The notes under the pieces were generated by a model. The model was not told the DNA's origin. It saw only the letters and a list, made by a program, of their open reading frames with translations, and ran no database searches. 64,000 nucleotides of DNA from contig KN880445.1 of the NCBI GenBank assembly GCA_000934385.1, positions 124,001 to 188,000 of the forward strand, read 5' to 3'. Every line of letters starts with the position of its first letter. Position 1 is the stretch's first letter. This DNA is from Cylindrobasidium torrendii FP15055 ss-10. Lineage: Eukaryota; Basidiomycota; Agaricomycetes; Agaricales; Physalacriaceae. Below, in pieces: positions 11,765 through 23,390 of this stretch. The translations under genes and the position numbers were made by a program.

Positions 11765-12110
11765 GCTCGCCAGGCCCAAGTGCGTCAGAGTGTACTAACA
11801 GCGGCGCAGCGCTAAGCGCCTGGCGCCTGCTGCTCGCCGCCGAGCTGTGTGCACTGTGCCCAGGACCTGTGCAGTATAAGCTGTTTTTGGCCGGATGTTA
11901 AACGTCAAACAGTCAATTTAAAGCGCTCAATCGATTCATCTCGAAACTCCAGAGCTCTGAAACGGGTTATAATACAGAACCGTATCATCGTGCTAGATTG
12001 CGTCTTAAGAAACAAACTCATATCGACTCTACACTCCTTGTATAACCGTCCCTTTCCACGTTCTGTCGTGCTAACCATCTCGATTCTCATCCCATACGCT
12101 CTCTGAACAA
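11765..12110. other. Intergenic, nothing recognised
   Basis: A GC-rich stretch with small inverted GGCGC/GCGCC elements near 11811-11848, then AT-rich sequence down to the AA9 gene 3' end. No gene was seen. Confidence 0.4.
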
Positions 12111-13244
12111 TCAACCCGACCAAACTGCGGGACCAGCTACAAACGGCACATGTCAGCTCAGAATTTGCCACAGCGAAGGCAAGACGAAGCGCACGAGACG
12201 TGTATCCAGAGTATCCCGCAGGTGGGGAATAGATGTCTGTACAGTCCCGTGAGTACGAGGCAAAGTTGACAAAAGGCAGCAAGACGTACTGAGCAAGAGG
12301 CCTGGGTCAGTGGGAGAGTACGCGCCAGGGAAGGATACTGTGGGACCCGGGGACCCGTTTCCGCCGTTCACGATGTTCAGCTGTGCGCAGCTCAAGTAGT
12401 ATTGTGCACCGCCGGCGGAGGATGCGCTGTGCAGGGCGATGTGCTCTCCGCGAAGGAGATACTGACTGTTTGCTAAACGTCAATACTGTAGCAAGTAAAA
12501 TCAAGCACTATACATACCCGCTCGGCGTCGCGGCCGGAATCTTGAACGTGATCTGCTCTGCGCCCTCGGACGGGAAGGTGAATCCGCTTCCCGGAGTGTA
12601 GACAGGCGCCCATTCCCAAATCTTGAACCAAGAGCTGCCCTGTCCAGCTGAAGTCGAGTTGGCAGAAGGGTCCGCCTTGCTCAAATACGCTGCTGAGTAC
12701 TGTTTGCGATGTTAGCACGACTCGGATCGTAAATTGGTTAGGCTGATGTTTTCCAGCCAAAGCATGAAGAAAGATTGGAAAGAGACGTACTCCTTGGTGG
12801 TAGATATTCGGGCTGGCCTTGAATCCAACAGTAGACCCTGCAGAGACTGTGGCGATGGATGTGCTGCCCGCGACAGTGCCATCGAGTTCATAGCATCGGA
12901 TGGCGTCGCTCGTCACGTCGGTCACCTGTGAGCAATATTAGCAAGTGCAAGCAACACAATCGCACCATTTTTATAGGAAGATTCAGTGCTCACAGGTCCA
13001 TTCGAGTAGTGGTTTGCGGTCATGCGCACGTACTGCCACTCTGTAGTTGCAGTCCCATTCACAATAAGCGAAGGGAATGTGTCTGTAAGATATAAGCATC
13101 ATAGCAAGACCAAATTCCGAGTGAGTGTTGCATGTAGATCGCAGGTAAATGTAAGAAGAGGATGGAAAACATACAATGAGAAAGAACGCCCATGGGCGCC
13201 AGTGCTAGCAAAATCGCAACCTTCAAGCCACCAAAAGAAACCAT
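12111..13244 (-). CDS. AA9 lytic polysaccharide monooxygenase (former GH61)
   Basis: Secreted copper enzyme that cuts cellulose oxidatively. Seven exons (13175-13244, 12994-13082, 12791-12925, 12518-12699, 12290-12465, 12195-12236, 12111-12136) total 720 nt, giving 239 aa. The signal peptide [22 protein letters not shown] is cleaved before HYTFPSL, which leaves the N-terminal His of the copper brace. The first intron falls just after that His codon. The second copper His is in NIYHQG. The conserved EHIALHSA and [10 protein letters not shown] supply the axial His/Gln/Tyr network, and FPGAY leads to the usual ending YTSPGPAVW. It ends right after the catalytic domain, with no CBM1. Small 26- and 42-nt final exons are easy to miss in automatic models. 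Confidence 0.95.
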
Positions 13245-13295
13245 TTCGACTATAACTCGATGATCCTTGAGATAGTCTTGAGATAGAGCCTCAGC

Positions 13296-13303
13296 ATTTT
13301 ATA
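13296..13303 (-). promoter_or_regulatory. TATA box of the AA9 gene
   Basis: TATAAAAT on the minus strand lies about 52 bases upstream of the AA9 start codon. Confidence 0.55.
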
Positions 13304-13971
13304 AGAGTCACGGAGATTTCGTGGACCGAGGATTAAGCAAGGCCCTTTGTCGGAGTGAGAGTTCCTGGCATGCGGTTCTCAGAGCGTAATCTAGTCAATT
13401 GGGCTGAGTCTTCCTAGAAAGTAGGAATGAATAGCATCGGACGAACGAGAAGGTAGAAGAGAGGTACCTTGAGAATAACTCGAGGCCATTGTGCGAATGC
13501 CCAAAGAGTACTCATGATTTTGCCATCTTAGAACATCATGGAATTACGATCGCGGTCGACACAGTCATGCGTCTTCGAGTGTTCCTTGTAGACGCCATTT
13601 GCGACCAGCAATAAGAACATCGGCCCAAAGGGTGGGATTGCAGCTGATATCCGGAAACGGAACAGTACGTTCAGAACCCCTAGATCGCATCAAATGTGAG
13701 CCTGTCGGTGACGCGACGATCTGGTCGCTGAATCGCCTCAAGCACCAAGAGTCCAAGACATGTGCAACGGCGAGTGGCGACGACGTTATTCCGCCAAAGC
13801 CGCTCAGACCACAGAAGATAGTGATACAACAGCATTGAATAGATGCCTAGCAAATCCTACGACGACTTCCAGATGCATAATATTGGATTCCAGTGAACGA
13901 AACGAGCGGGCGGAAACAAGAAGCCAATAAGAATTAATCGTCCAATCTTCTCATCGCGACCGAGCCTGTAT
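13304..13971. other. Intergenic, AA9 upstream region
   Basis: It lies between the AA9 promoter and the 3' end of SDH2. Short frames only; no gene was recognised. Confidence 0.4.
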
Positions 13972-14917
13972 TTACTCAGCCGACAACTCCAACTTGATTT
14001 TCGCAATAGCCGCAGCTGGGTTGAGCCCCTTCGGGCAAGTGCGCGAGCAGTTGAAGATGGTGTGGCAGCGGAATACGCTCATCTCATTCTGAAGTTTCTC
14101 TCTGCGCTTTGCTCCAGCAGCATCCTGCAGGTTGTCAGCACCAGGTAGTTCTGAATGGGCAGAGCACGCACGCGAGAGTCCGCCAACCAACGGTACGCCT
14201 GCATCAGCGTCGCCGGTCCGAGGTATTCATCCTGGTTCCACCAATACGACGGGCATGACGTCGAGCAGCACGCGCACAGGATACACTCGTACATCCCATC
14301 CAACTTCTTGCGGTCCTCCGGGGATTGCAAAAATTCACCTGTAGCCAAGGTAAGAAGAAGTTCGGTTAGGACGGCTGGGACGCACCCTGCGGCGGTGGGT
14401 TGTCGTTCTGGAGGTAGGGCTCAATAGATTTGTACTGCTTGTAGAAGTAGGTCAAGTCTGGTACGAGATCTTTGACAATGTACACTGCAGCGACGTCAGA
14501 CTAGCCGCCTATAGACAATACAAAAGACGCACTGTGGGGAAGGGGATAGATCTTGCTCTCCTTTGCAGGGTTTCTGTCGATTCTGCAAAGGCAGGCGAGT
14601 GTGTTCCGGCCTTCGATGTTCATGGCGCACGAGCCGCAGATACCCTCGCGGCAGCTCCGTCTGAAAGTGAGGGTCGGGTCCATCTCGTTCTTGATCTTAA
14701 TGAGCGCGTCGAGTATCATGGGTCCCGTCTGGTTGAGGTCGATGGTATAGCTCTGAAGCTCTGGTTTCTTCGCCGGCTCATCCGGATTCCAGCGGTAAAT
14801 CTTGAAGGTCTTGTTCAAAACCGGCTTTTCGAGCGGCGCTGCCTGGAAAGCGGCCGACGTGGTGGCGAAGCCGCGGCGGGAGGCAGTGGACGAGAGACGA
14901 CGCGCGACGGACTGCAT
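13972..14917 (-). CDS. SDH2: Succinate dehydrogenase iron-sulfur subunit (complex II)
   Basis: Passes electrons from the flavoprotein SDH1 to ubiquinone on the mitochondrial inner membrane. The Arg/Ser-rich N-terminus [17 protein letters not shown] is a mitochondrial targeting peptide. The 2Fe-2S ligands lie in [19 protein letters not shown]...LACLC. The 4Fe-4S and 3Fe-4S ligands lie in [17 protein letters not shown] and [14 protein letters not shown], ending [14 protein letters not shown]. At least three introns occur, including one after WLADSR whose removal gives the smooth join [14 protein letters not shown]. The His in the third Cys cluster (RCHTIFNC), the site of known carboxin-resistance changes in fungi, is the sensitive type. 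It shares a divergent promoter region with the LOG-like gene. Confidence 0.96.
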
Positions 14918-15522
14918 GGCGAGATAGTGATGGTAAGAGGGTGAGACGAGCGCACGGATCGGTTAATGCACTCTCGGGACGGTCGGCATAAAGTTGCAAT
15001 CACGTGTATTCGCGGTCCAATCAGATGCCGCGAATTTATGCTGCTTCCCCGCGTTTTGGCGGAGACCAATCATGATGGTCGGCTTGCGGAACAACCGCTC
15101 GCCGCCGTGGCGCGTGGCGGCGGCGACTCTCTTTCTTTGAAGCCAGACGTCGTCGACAACGCTCTTCAAGCGGCTAGCGGCCCAACCCGGCCCGACCGTT
15201 TGCCGTGTCATCGCCATCCGTAATATTCCGCAGGTCTCTCCGTTCTATTCCGGTCGTTTTCATCACGCCATTGTCCCCGAAGATGCACTTTAAACGGTGG
15301 CGCATAAGAGACTTTAGCCTGCTTCGAAGTTCGAACATTGAGCATGGCTCTGATCGCAATGCGCTTTCTAACAACTCACCGTCCACGCAAAAGTCATCCC
15401 GCGAAACTCTCGCGTGAACACATTGCGCGTAAAAGGCGTGCCATACGCCCTCTGCCTCTCTTTCTCTTCCTCCCACCATCTCCAGCCCCTCTCAAAAGCA
15501 CCCAGTACTCTTATCTTCTTCA
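14918..15522. promoter_or_regulatory. Divergent promoter region of SDH2 and the LOG-like gene
   Basis: The 605 bases between two outward-facing start codons hold both promoters. It contains CCAAT-type motifs (for example CCAAT at 15018-15022 and at 15066-15070). No gene was seen inside. Confidence 0.45.
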
Positions 15523-16602
15523 ATGAAAGCAGTCGCCGTCTATTGTGGCTCGCGCGCGGGCACAGACCCAGCATTCGTCGCCGTGGCGGAATGTACGCAC
15601 ATTTCTACTTTCTTTATGACCTTTCTATCTTTCCTTGCTATCGTCTCGCTCCTCGTCCTCCCTTTCTAAGTCTTGTTCTCGACGTAGGTTATGGGGAGCT
15701 AACTGAAGCCTTGCAGCCCTTGGGACAGCGATAGCGGCGTCCGGCTTGGCGCTAGTGTATGGCGGCGGCGTTGCTGGACTCATGGGCGCGACAGGCATGG
15801 CTGCGGTCCGCGCAGGTGGACACGTAACAGGAGTCGTCCCACGCGCCATGCTCAAAGGTGAAGGCGACCCAGCAGTCGAATCGACCCATCTCTACAAGCA
15901 AGTGGAAAAAGTGAGTGTCTTGCCTTAGCTGGTTGGATCCGCAAGATACAAGTGCACTCATTGCGTGTCTCTCAACGCGGTTGGCACATTGCCCATTCGG
16001 TAGTGCGGTTCTCCATATTTTGTTGCCGCTCGCCTTACAATGTGTCCTCCGAGTTACGTTTTACTGACCTCCCTGGTCAGATCATAGTTGACTCGATGCA
16101 TGCACGCAAAGTCGAAATGGCGAAGCGTGTTGACGCGTTCGTTGGACTTCCAGGAGGCTTCGGAACACTTGAAGAGGTATGTGTATGATGCGATGCACGA
16201 AGTCCTTGACCTCTGTACTGACTCACTTGGGTTTAGGTCATGGAGGTCACAACCTGGACGCAAATCGGCATACACCGCAAACGTACGTCTCTTTCCCTTC
16301 ACTCTCGATGACTCCAAATCGACCAGTCTCTTGTAGCCGTCGTGCTCATCAACATTTTCGGATTTTACGACCCGCTCAAGACCATGATTGACAACGGCAT
16401 CCGCTACGGCTTCATCGCAGAACACAGTCGTAACCTCCTTATTTTCGTCGACGGACCAGAAGACCACGCATCTCACGCGACATTCGACTGGGGCACCGCG
16501 GCAGTGAAAGCAGCAGCAGAGTGGAGGGGCGGAGATGCACAGCCGCTGTACAAATGGACGGCGGAGGGAAAGCCTGAGGAATCTAAATTAGCCGCGACAT
16601 AA
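15523..16602 (+). CDS. LOG-family nucleotide phosphoribohydrolase (TIGR00730 type)
   Basis: Members of this family release the base from cytokinin or other nucleoside 5'-monophosphates. Five exons (15523-15592, 15717-15910, 16081-16176, 16237-16282, 16337-16602) total 672 nt, giving 223 aa. It begins [13 protein letters not shown] and has the Rossmann-like [21 protein letters not shown], and the signature PGGFGTLEE with the catalytic Glu. These motifs separate the LOG group from true lysine decarboxylases, a name often wrongly given to it. The start was chosen because the conserved VAVYCGS begins only a few residues later. The substrate in this fungus is not known; cytokinin activation is an inference from plant and bacterial LOG proteins. 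Confidence 0.9.
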
Positions 16603-16739
16603 CAGTAATATATGGAAATTGCCTAATGTTTGCTTGTGATGACTAGCGCTGGTTAGCAGCAGGATACTTATGCCAGCGGCGATGAACTGTGATAGACTCT
16701 CTGAATCGCGGCGCGTTCATTCTATGGTCTGAGCCCTCT

Positions 16740-17315
16740 ATCGCAAATTCATCTCACTTGAAGCGTTGGGTAAGGTGAGGGAAACGAATTGATTGCTGAA
16801 CCGTACCTTGCCCCAATCCCCCGCCTGCCATGCCACTTTCAGCTTCCCGCTGTCGTTATACCGCCCGAGTTCTTGTATAAGGTGCGAATCGTGATCAGAC
16901 TCCTCCAACGCTGGCCTGTTCCTCCGCACTCCCTGGCGCGCGCAGATACTTCTCAATCAATGCAGGGATGAAATGCGTCGCTTTTGGTGACCGACACAAA
17001 ATGGAAAAGCCATAATAAATGGTGGAGAACCAGGTGCTCCATGCAAGGCGCCTTCAAATTCCCTGGAGGATTCACCGTGCGGGCGGGGTAGTTTGATTCT
17101 GACTCTGGAGGGATGTACTTGCCGTAATCCAGCTTCAGCGTCTTGACTGGAGGAAGAACATTACATAAAGAGCATGGCCGCGATAGCATCTTCAGTCAAA
17201 GGCTTGCCGGGGCAAGAGGCATTGACATCAATGATGTACACCAACCCACCCATGTCGATGCTGACAGAGACAAGAGGATGTTTGCACGTCTTTGAATACG
17301 GAGGAAAGACTTCAT
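16740..17315 (-). pseudogene. Truncated copy of the neighbouring F-box gene
   Basis: Reading from 17315 down, pieces match the last third of the intact F-box protein at 17703-19253: HPLVSVSI with HPLEFVSI, LTEDAIAAM with LTDDAIAAM, VKTLKLDY with VKKLDLDY, LKAPCMEHLVL with LKAPRMEHLVL, and RYNDSGKLKVAWQAGDW with RYNESGKLKVQWQAGVW. The pieces lie in several frames. The region coding for the first ~340 residues is missing: a start-codon-like CAT at 17313-17315 is followed almost directly by the C-terminal part, out of frame. Upstream sequence is also shared with the intact gene. This is a duplicated, internally deleted and frameshifted pseudogene. Confidence 0.75.
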
Positions 17316-17702
17316 TTTCACGATGGAAGTAGGAGAGTTAAGGCGAGGGGCCAATTGGGTCCAACGATATCATCCTTGCTGATGATCGACACGATCATTT
17401 GGCTGGTCGACGGTCGCACCAGGACCTACTTAAACTGTTGAAGTTAAACAGTACTTGAATAAGTAGTACAGAATTCGCTTGCGAGGAGCTCGGTTGGCTT
17501 CGTAGACTCGGCAATGGCCGTGTGGTTATATTGGATGTTCAAGGATATTCTCAACGCATAAAGGGATAGAGACCTCGACTTTGACCGGATGTGTGACAAG
17601 ATACTACGCTCGTTCATACATTATTCTCAGCTCTTTCTGTGCTTCGCTTGGATGTTATTTCACCTCCATCTCTGAAGCGTCATGTGAGTCGCAACAAAGA
17701 GA
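17316..17702. other. Flank between pseudogene and intact F-box gene
   Basis: The left part (to about 17425) resembles the 5' flank of the intact F-box gene. The rest is the 3' flank of the intact copy. No separate gene. Confidence 0.45.
17368..17425 (+). repeat. Duplicated upstream segment of the F-box gene
   Basis: Contains GATCGACACGATCATTTGG and GTCGACG, which correspond to GATCGACACGGTCATTTGG and GTCGAC at about 19309-19340 upstream of the intact F-box gene. Spacing from the start codon is similar (about 65 bases), so the duplication included the promoter. Confidence 0.6.
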
Positions 17703-19253
17703 TTAAAGACAAAATGGAAGCACCAGTGCGTCTTTATCCCAGACCCCTGCTTGCCATTGGACCTTCAACTTCCCGCTCTCGTTGTACCGCTTGAACTCTT
17801 GCATAAGGTGCGAGGCATGGTCCGCCGCTACCAGTGCTGGCTGCTCCTTGGGGCCAGCGATCAGGTCGACAACCCTGAGGGCACTCCCTGGCGCGCTCAG
17901 ATACTTCTCGACCAGTGACAGGATTTGATGCGTAGCTTCTGCCGACCGACACAAACTGCAAAGGCTGTCATCAAGAAGACGGAGAACAAGGTGCTCCATG
18001 CGAGGCGCCTTCAAATCCTCCGGATGGTTGACCATGGCATCGAGACATTCTGACAGGATGTGGTTGTTGTAATCAAGGTCCAACTTTTTGACTGAGGGAA
18101 GGGCATCGAAGAAGATATGCATGGCCGCAATGGCATCGTCAGTCAAGTCGTCGCCATCAGAAATGTACTCTGCCCTCCTTATTCTGATGCTAACAAATTC
18201 GAGAGGATGTTCGGATGTCTCGAAAACAGAGGAGAGCGCTCTGAAGCCCTCAGTCACGGATCCACTGAGAACCACGGCCAGGTTTTCGACAGCAGGGCAT
18301 CGGAGACGTGAAGCGATACCGCTAGCGTTGCCGATGGCCCTAAGTTTGAGGGTCCGCAAGGACGGAAGAACTATTTCTTGAGAGGGTGCAGGCTGTGTGT
18401 TGCGGCATTCGTCGATGGATAGGTACTCAAGGTTGACGCAGCTGCCAATGAGTTCAAGCGATATTGTGTCGTCCATGTCGGCCCGTAGACGTAATTTCAG
18501 TTTGGTGAGCTGCGACCAAGGAAACTTCCTGTTCATTGGATCGCAGGTTAACAGCTGAGGCATCTGGCCTCCTGGCTCTTCGATTAGCTCGAGCGTGAGG
18601 TCTCTGAGGCGAGGGCACAGCGCAAACTGGGATATGGATTCCTCGATGTCAAAATCCCCCTGATACTCCACATAGACGGCCAGTCTACACAGCGATGGCA
18701 TTATAGGTGGGAGATTGAAGTCTGTGAGAGGGGTGCAGGGCACTAGCATGTCTTCGATAGGCAATATCCCCTCGAATTGCCAGACCTCCAATTCCCGCCA
18801 TCGCGTCGCTGTGGCCCCCACGAGATCGATTGCCACCTGTGGGATAAAACCCTCTTGAAGGCCCAGGATAATGGAAAGTGGTGCTGTTTGAGAGCGTTCT
18901 AGGAAGAGACCAATGGTCCGAGAGGTAATCTCATTCGAGTTGTTCACAATGGCGATTGCTCGAGTGTCACTGGCATCGTCGATTTCCGTGGACGAGAGCT
19001 CTAGCATCGTCCACAACTCAGGCGAGCCCGTGGCGAACTCCCGCCATCTTCGATTGACGGCAGAAAGGACCCACGGGTTGGGCACTTTTGCAGACGTTTG
19101 CATTATATCAAAGTGTTGGCCATCGAGGTACAACATGAATATTTCCAAAAGCGTGTCGTATGGCAGATTTTCGATAGGTGGACTGCTCGAAGCTATAAGT
19201 TGGTTTGGTAAGTAGGATACAGCGGAAGAATAAGGTTGCGCACTAGATTCCAT
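17703..19253 (-). CDS. F-box protein
   Basis: Substrate adaptor candidate for an SCF ubiquitin ligase. Single exon, 516 aa. The N-terminal F-box is at about residues 28-75: IENLPYDTLLEIFMLYLDG, then WVLSAVNRRWREFATGSPELW. The remaining ~430 residues show irregular leucine-rich spacing (for example LRDLTLEL, LTKLKLRL, LEYLSIDEC, LRTLKLRAIG), as in the many LRR-like F-box proteins of Agaricomycetes. A truncated paralogue lies directly downstream. Such genes turn over fast in this group, so orthology and target cannot be given. Confidence 0.85.
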   Translation of the reverse strand: MESSAQPYSSAVSYLPNQLIASSSPPIENLPYDTLLEIFMLYLDGQHFDIMQTSAKVPNPWVLSAVNRRWREFATGSPELWTMLELSSTEIDDASDTRAIAIVNNSNEITSRTIGLFLERSQTAPLSIILGLQEGFIPQVAIDLVGATATRWRELEVWQFEGILPIEDMLVPCTPLTDFNLPPIMPSLCRLAVYVEYQGDFDIEESISQFALCPRLRDLTLELIEEPGGQMPQLLTCDPMNRKFPWSQLTKLKLRLRADMDDTISLELIGSCVNLEYLSIDECRNTQPAPSQEIVLPSLRTLKLRAIGNASGIASRLRCPAVENLAVVLSGSVTEGFRALSSVFETSEHPLEFVSIRIRRAEYISDGDDLTDDAIAAMHIFFDALPSVKKLDLDYNNHILSECLDAMVNHPEDLKAPRMEHLVLRLLDDSLCSLCRSAEATHQILSLVEKYLSAPGSALRVVDLIAGPKEQPALVAADHASHLMQEFKRYNESGKLKVQWQAGVWDKDALVLPFCL

Positions 19254-21322
19254 TTTGGCGAAGGTCGTGGGAGAAGAGTCCGTGTCTTTGTTTGTCCTTG
19301 TTGACGATCGACACGGTCATTTGGCCGAACGCGTCGACACCCGGGTCTCTTTCATACCATCACCATCGCGTCCGTCGATACTCGACTTTCCCGGCCGCAC
19401 GTGCCTCCGGCCCCTCGCTGCCGTTCTCGACGTCTGCACCGCGCGCGCCATCACCGTCGAAGCTACACGCGTTCAGAATGTGGCCTGTGCACACAGAAAG
19501 AACGTCTTCCAACCCCAGCTATCTCACGGACTCCTGTCGTTCCTTTTCCCCGAAACGAACAAAGCCTGCTCGACACTGCCGGAAAGGGTGCCGACTCAGT
19601 CACGATTGGATTCTTTGACGCGTCGGTCGTTCGAGCTCTCGCGTGGTGGACGACAAACGCGCACCCAAAGACATCTGTTGGACCCGGCCTCGCCGTTACG
19701 CCTCCGGAACGCGTCTCACATGTCACGCAGTCCGTCTTTGCATCCGCATAGGACCTGCTTGTGTTGCCTCTAGGTCCCTTTGAGTGTTTTGGATGGCACT
19801 CATAGGTTCTGGGAGGTGATGCCGGAAATGCAGGGTTCTCTTTCGCTAGACGGACGGTTATGACGAGGCGCCAGAGGTGCATCGTGCCTTCAAGGTCGGC
19901 CTCCCAATGGATCGAGGGCGCTCCGTACAGTCTCCATCGCATCCACCGACTCTCGACGGCCGTCAGGGCACCGTACAAATCTCCCAGAGGGATCCGTTTT
20001 GCCTTTCAACCCCACGTCGTCGAATCCTTTTGCTTTCGAGCAGGCTGTTCATCCGCACAGAACATGGGCATGCCGTGGCGGGCCTTCGGGCCCGCATCCT
20101 CCAGGGCTTCGGCTCGAACCTGGTGATCTCTGGACGGGTATCATCGCCAGGGAGGCGTTTGCACGTCTGCGCTGGCTCGTCTTGTACGAAGATCATAGCA
20201 GCGTGTGAATGTCCTTCAAAGCATTTTCGGATGCATCGAAATCCGCATAGCTGCAAGCGGTGGTGTCCGTGCATCAGTCGGTCGGCGTCGCAGTATTGGT
20301 GGCACTTCAAGAGGACCACACAGGAAAGCGTGTGTTGGCGGAATGTTTAGATGAATGGTGCCAGGGTGTGGCAAACAAGGGCACGGTCTGGTAGTCACCC
20401 CCGGTCCAAGATACCATCATCCAGAAAGGAGATGAGTCTCAGGTAATGTCGCTCAGTCGCTGAATATTCCTTGTTTTCCAGATGTTCCACCTGTGGTTTA
20501 CAATGCGTCGCGGTCGCAGTTCTACACCTATCGACAACGAGAGCCCGATATGGCGTAGACTTCTGGCGAAGACGCAGGATTGCGGTGCTGCTTCTGCTGC
20601 TCTCGATGATGATCTTCCATGGGGATGGCCTGTCATACGGCCCTGGTACTGCGCGAGGTCAACACTTGTGACGATGAGTTCTCGGATATGTGTGGCCTGC
20701 CAACAGTATGTTTGAAGCCCTCGTGAAGGGCGGTGGTCTGCCGTTGTTGGTCTTCTGTTGCACTTTCCTGTTGTTCACCCCAGCATTTCATGCCCCTTCG
20801 GGTGGTGTGAATAGAGATACGTTCTCGACGGCTGGGAGACAGTCCACAGGGTGCGACGAGGGCAGGCGGTGGCCTGTCGTCCTGGTCGGGTGTGTGGAGA
20901 CGTGCATATCGGGAGGCGCCTGTCTGCTGGATGAGGAACTTGTGGTTAGAATCATTGCCGTTCAGGGTTGCAGCCACTCTCCGGATACAGGAAGGCGCGC
21001 GGGAGTGGAAGGGGTGGTGCTGGCGCTGTCGAGCGAGATAGAGTCGGCCTGAGGGCGTCGATGAACCGTGGCGGGCGTGTTCCCTGTGCTGCGCTAGGGT
21101 GGGACGGAGGCTTGGGAAGTGACTTGTTGGCCGCGTGGATGTTTCGCTGCGTTGGCTTGCGCAGGGGCATAGGGCAGAGCCTGGGACGTTGTTGGGACAG
21201 GAGCGCAAGCTCCTATGGGGGAAAATCGAAAGTGACTATTCTTCATCGGCGTGGCCCGTCGAATTTTTTCAATCCCTTCGCTTTCGCGGCGAGTTTATAA
21301 TATTTGTCATTACATGCATAAA
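19254..21322. other. 2.1 kb GC-rich region without a recognisable gene
   Basis: Overlapping open frames of up to about 190 codons occur on both strands because of high GC content. None shows a known domain, a good start context with spliceable exons, or the codon texture of the neighbouring genes. The Arg/Pro/His/Ser-rich translations look like chance frames. It could be a decayed repeat or a long non-coding stretch. The first 100 bases are the F-box promoter. Confidence 0.4.
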
Positions 21323-23068
21323 CTACGACGAATTGCAAGCATTGTACAAGTCTTCGCCCGACCCAACCATTAGTGCGATGTCTGTTTTGGATGTCAGTAG
21401 CAGCTCTTAGTGAGTATTTTTAGAGGAGGGACGCACAATCAAGGAAGTCCTGTATTGGAACCATGTCCAGTGTACCAAGCGGCGTGGAGGTAACGAGAGG
21501 CTGGCCACCAAAGAGGACGCGAATAAACCACTGATTTCCTCCAGCTTGTTCATACAGCTCAAAGACGGCCTCTGACCCCATCCCCGGCCAGACCATCTCG
21601 TCAATTTGCAGAAACCCAAGCACGGCAGAAATTGATCCATCGTGCGCAACATTGTGCAGGTATTTGATCTGGTGAACCGTCAGTGGCAATTTGCGGTGAG
21701 CAAAGCAAAATAGTGCGTACAGAGTTTGAGCCATCTATGACGCCTTGCATGTTTGCAGATAGCTCGAGGAACCAGGCGCCGAATTGCATCGCGCTGTACA
21801 CGGTCGAAATATTCGAGTCGCGGTAGTAGTATGCGTACTCCCAATTCCCGAGACGGTAGACGGTGTTTGCTTCCTCCTGCGTGACGCAGAGGGAAGTGTC
21901 GTTGAGGCTGCAGGGAAGGGGAAGGCCGTGGCATTGCTTGAAGCTCAAGTTGTCGTAGTAGCTGTGATGTATCAGTATGTGTGTTGGTAAGAAAGGGAAA
22001 CGTACTGGTCAAGCGAGGTGTGCCATCCAGCGTCGTCCTCTGGGTCAATTCCGGAGACTGAATCCAGCTTGGCATAGAGGTCCCTGGCTGCATCTAAATG
22101 GCCTGTCCAAATTCCACCGTCTCCTTCGCCATCATCATCCGCGCCAGGCTTGACGCGGTTGCTGCATTTCAGAGAAGGCTCGAGGGAGTCAATGACACTA
22201 GGCTCAACGAGGACCTCAATACCGGATGACGCGGGAAAGAGGCCCTTAACGAGGCCTCCGGCGACTTGAGAGGTGATTTCGTTGTTTGTGACGCGTACAC
22301 GAGCGATGGATGGGTCGAACGCTTCTGGAAGGCTGAGGAGAGGAGCATAGACGTTGCGAAGATCCTACCGCATATCAGCATATAATTTCAATAGCAGAGT
22401 AGTACTCACTACACCATGCTGATACGAGTCCCACAGACCCTCGGTCGAAATCTGGGGAAGCTGGCACCCACTGCCCTCGAAGCCAGGGCCTACAGTATTT
22501 GCCCAAGGGTTGGCTGAGGATGTATGTGCGGACCACTGATGGCCGCGTTATTCTGTGTGACCATCATGGATCGTCAGTCTCTTACCTGTATCACACTGAC
22601 ATCTGGCCCGGTGTTGCTGACATTGCTGAGCGAACCGCATGCTAGCTGCTCTCATGTAGTACCCACCTTTTGACGTAGTACACAGGACCAGCACCGCTGC
22701 AGCTGATGCTCACGTCTTCTTTGAAGAACGTATTCGAGGCATAGGGCGTGCGTTTATGGTGTCGCTGGATGACCTCGACGTACTTGAGCTCATATTCCGA
22801 GGAGGGAGGACTTGGATCGAATCAGGAAAATGTACAGGGAAAAGCTCGATACGCACATGTATTCCGTCTCGCGTACGTGTGGCATTGCACACCAGTTGTA
22901 AATGCCATATATTTCATCCGGAGTTGTCGACGAGTTGTATATTCCAGGAGCTTCATTCGTGCCATTTATCACGTAGCTGATGTTGTGGGAGGCTGAAGGC
23001 GGAAAACGTGTCGGGTTGAACGCGCCATATACCACGGAGGCAAGGAGGAGCGGCGCAAGGAAGGTCAT
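21323..23068 (-). CDS. Secreted histidine acid phosphatase (phytase-like)
   Basis: Branch-2 histidine phosphatase releasing phosphate from organic esters outside the cell. Eight exons (22857-23068, 22667-22810, 22586-22625, 22410-22535, 22006-22364, 21721-21961, 21437-21668, 21323-21381) total 1413 nt, giving 470 aa. The signal peptide is MTFLAPLLLASVVYG. The catalytic motif is RHHKRTP in VEVIQRHHKRTPYASN, with His in place of the usual Gly after RH. The proton-donor region is HDGSISAVLGF. N-glycosylation sites include NISYV and NGTN. The Cys pattern (WCAMPHV, CHGLPLPC, CNSS end) fits an extracellular protein. The last exon was placed by the acceptor at 21382 because it gives a family-like ending, GEDLYNACNSS. 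True phytase activity is not provable here. Confidence 0.9.
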
Positions 23069-23390
23069 GATGGTAGCAAACAGAGATTCAGAAAAGCGCG
23101 CGCCAGAATATCATTGTGTGATGCACGTGCTGGCGACAATGAATGAAACAAACGTGGGTACTTGCCAAGCATATCATTGTCCGGGAAAGGCGCATTCTCG
23201 CTGCGGATCAATGGATAGCAGACTTTCTGTTATCTCTCAACTTATGTAGCCTGTAGAATTGATGCCAGTTATGGGCGGGAATGATTGATGGCGGCTGGCG
23301 CCCGGATCAGATACGACTCCAATTGGTAGGTGATCGTGCGACGTGTCTTGTCTCCTGCTCTCATCGTCCTGAATCTGCCGATAATACACC
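23069..23390. promoter_or_regulatory. Divergent promoter of the phosphatase and GLO3 genes
   Basis: Only 322 bases separate the two outward-facing start codons. No conserved element is certain. Confidence 0.45.

Noticed and set aside
15523..16602. Reading the LOG-like gene as lysine decarboxylase
   Set aside because: PGGFGTLEE and the overall fold belong to LOG phosphoribohydrolases; the decarboxylase name is a legacy error.
19255..19773. 172-codon open frame on the plus strand
   Set aside because: Lies on the F-box promoter with a competing minus-strand frame of the same length; no recognisable content.
20633..21208. 191-codon open frame on the minus strand
   Set aside because: Arg/Ser/Pro/His-rich, no domain, other frames are equally open in this GC-rich stretch.
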